IMG/VR virus record: IMGVR_UViG_3300001472_000116
Coordinates: 1 to 27,854 of that record
Direction: 5' to 3' (one strand)
Length of the DNA stretch: 27,854 bases
DNA from: a virus
Positions 23,191-27,854 of the stretch are shown piece after piece (the first letter of the stretch is position 1; the number at the start of each line of letters is the position of its first letter). Under the pieces are notes generated by a model. It searched no databases. It had not been told where the DNA came from and saw only the letters and a list, made by a program, of their open reading frames with translations. Position numbers and translations under genes: made by a program.

Positions 23191-23205
23191 CTAGAATATT
23201 TCTAG
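23191..23205 (+). promoter_or_regulatory. Hairpin in the leader of the collagen-like gene
   Basis: CTAGAA-TAT-TTCTAG is a perfect 6-bp stem with a 3-base loop, 25 bases before the ATG at 23231. The 78-base gap also holds TATTTATCA (23153-23161) and AACCGTAAT (23211-23219), a 9-mer identical to the outer hairpin arm before the scaffold gene. It may be a leader or operator element; no terminator tract follows. Confidence 0.3.
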
Positions 23206-23230
23206 TAACCAACCGTAATAAAATAAAGAT

Positions 23231-27854
<4,624 letters not shown>

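Noticed and set aside
23153-23230. A tRNA or small RNA gene in the gap before the collagen-like gene
   Set aside because: Only one short hairpin can be formed; no cloverleaf, T-loop sequence or terminator is present.

Overview
This window is part of the structural gene cluster of a tailed, contractile-tail (T4-like) bacteriophage. Every gene I accept is on the + strand. Genes are tightly packed, and the sequence is AT-rich except in the collagen-like stretch. The T4-type hallmarks are terminase large subunit (gp17-like), portal (gp20-like), prohead protease (gp21-like), prohead core/scaffold (gp22-like), major capsid protein (gp23-like), PhoH, and a probable neck and tail-terminator trio (gp13/gp14/gp15-like). 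The order 17-20-21-22-23-phoH-(adhesins)-13-14-15-(adhesins) is not that of T4 itself. It suggests a distant T4-like myovirus from an aquatic environment. Starts lack Shine-Dalgarno sequences and sit behind A/T-rich leaders, and one signal peptide ends in GFSQ. Both fit a Bacteroidota host, but that is inference, not proof.

Layout. Positions 1-1412 hold the 3' end of an FAD-dependent oxidoreductase-like gene, a small 'GKLH..DGPA' protein and a P-loop (NadR/AAA_28-like) nucleotide-binding protein. Positions 1440-2467 hold a coiled-coil protein and two out-of-frame overlapping membrane/coiled-coil genes that look like an Rz/Rz1-type spanin pair. Positions 2469-12361 are the DNA-packaging and head module: terminase, portal, four less-known head-cluster genes, protease, scaffold and capsid, closed by a strong intrinsic terminator. 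Positions 12558-13295 encode PhoH. Positions 13323-18065 form a first adhesin/fibre block ending in a 1169-residue, cysteine-rich protein of IGGGxxN repeats. Positions 18105-20792 are the neck/tail-terminator genes. From 20796 to the window end there is a second adhesin block, finishing in a giant protein with two collagen-like (Gly-X-Y) arms and an IGGG-repeat C-terminus that runs off the window and carries one frameshift.

How it fits together. Head genes build, process and fill the capsid, the neck genes seal it and join the tail, and two blocks of modular fibres probably decorate the virion and bind the host. The fibres reuse a few modules: an MGLTFR.IKGS start, an M..WKKL..SGS start, a '[14 protein letters not shown]'-type module and IGGG beta-roll rungs. 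A nearly invariant TATTTATAA element lies 12-16 bases before the first gene of most gene groups. It is probably the late promoter, or a short-leader start signal, of this phage.
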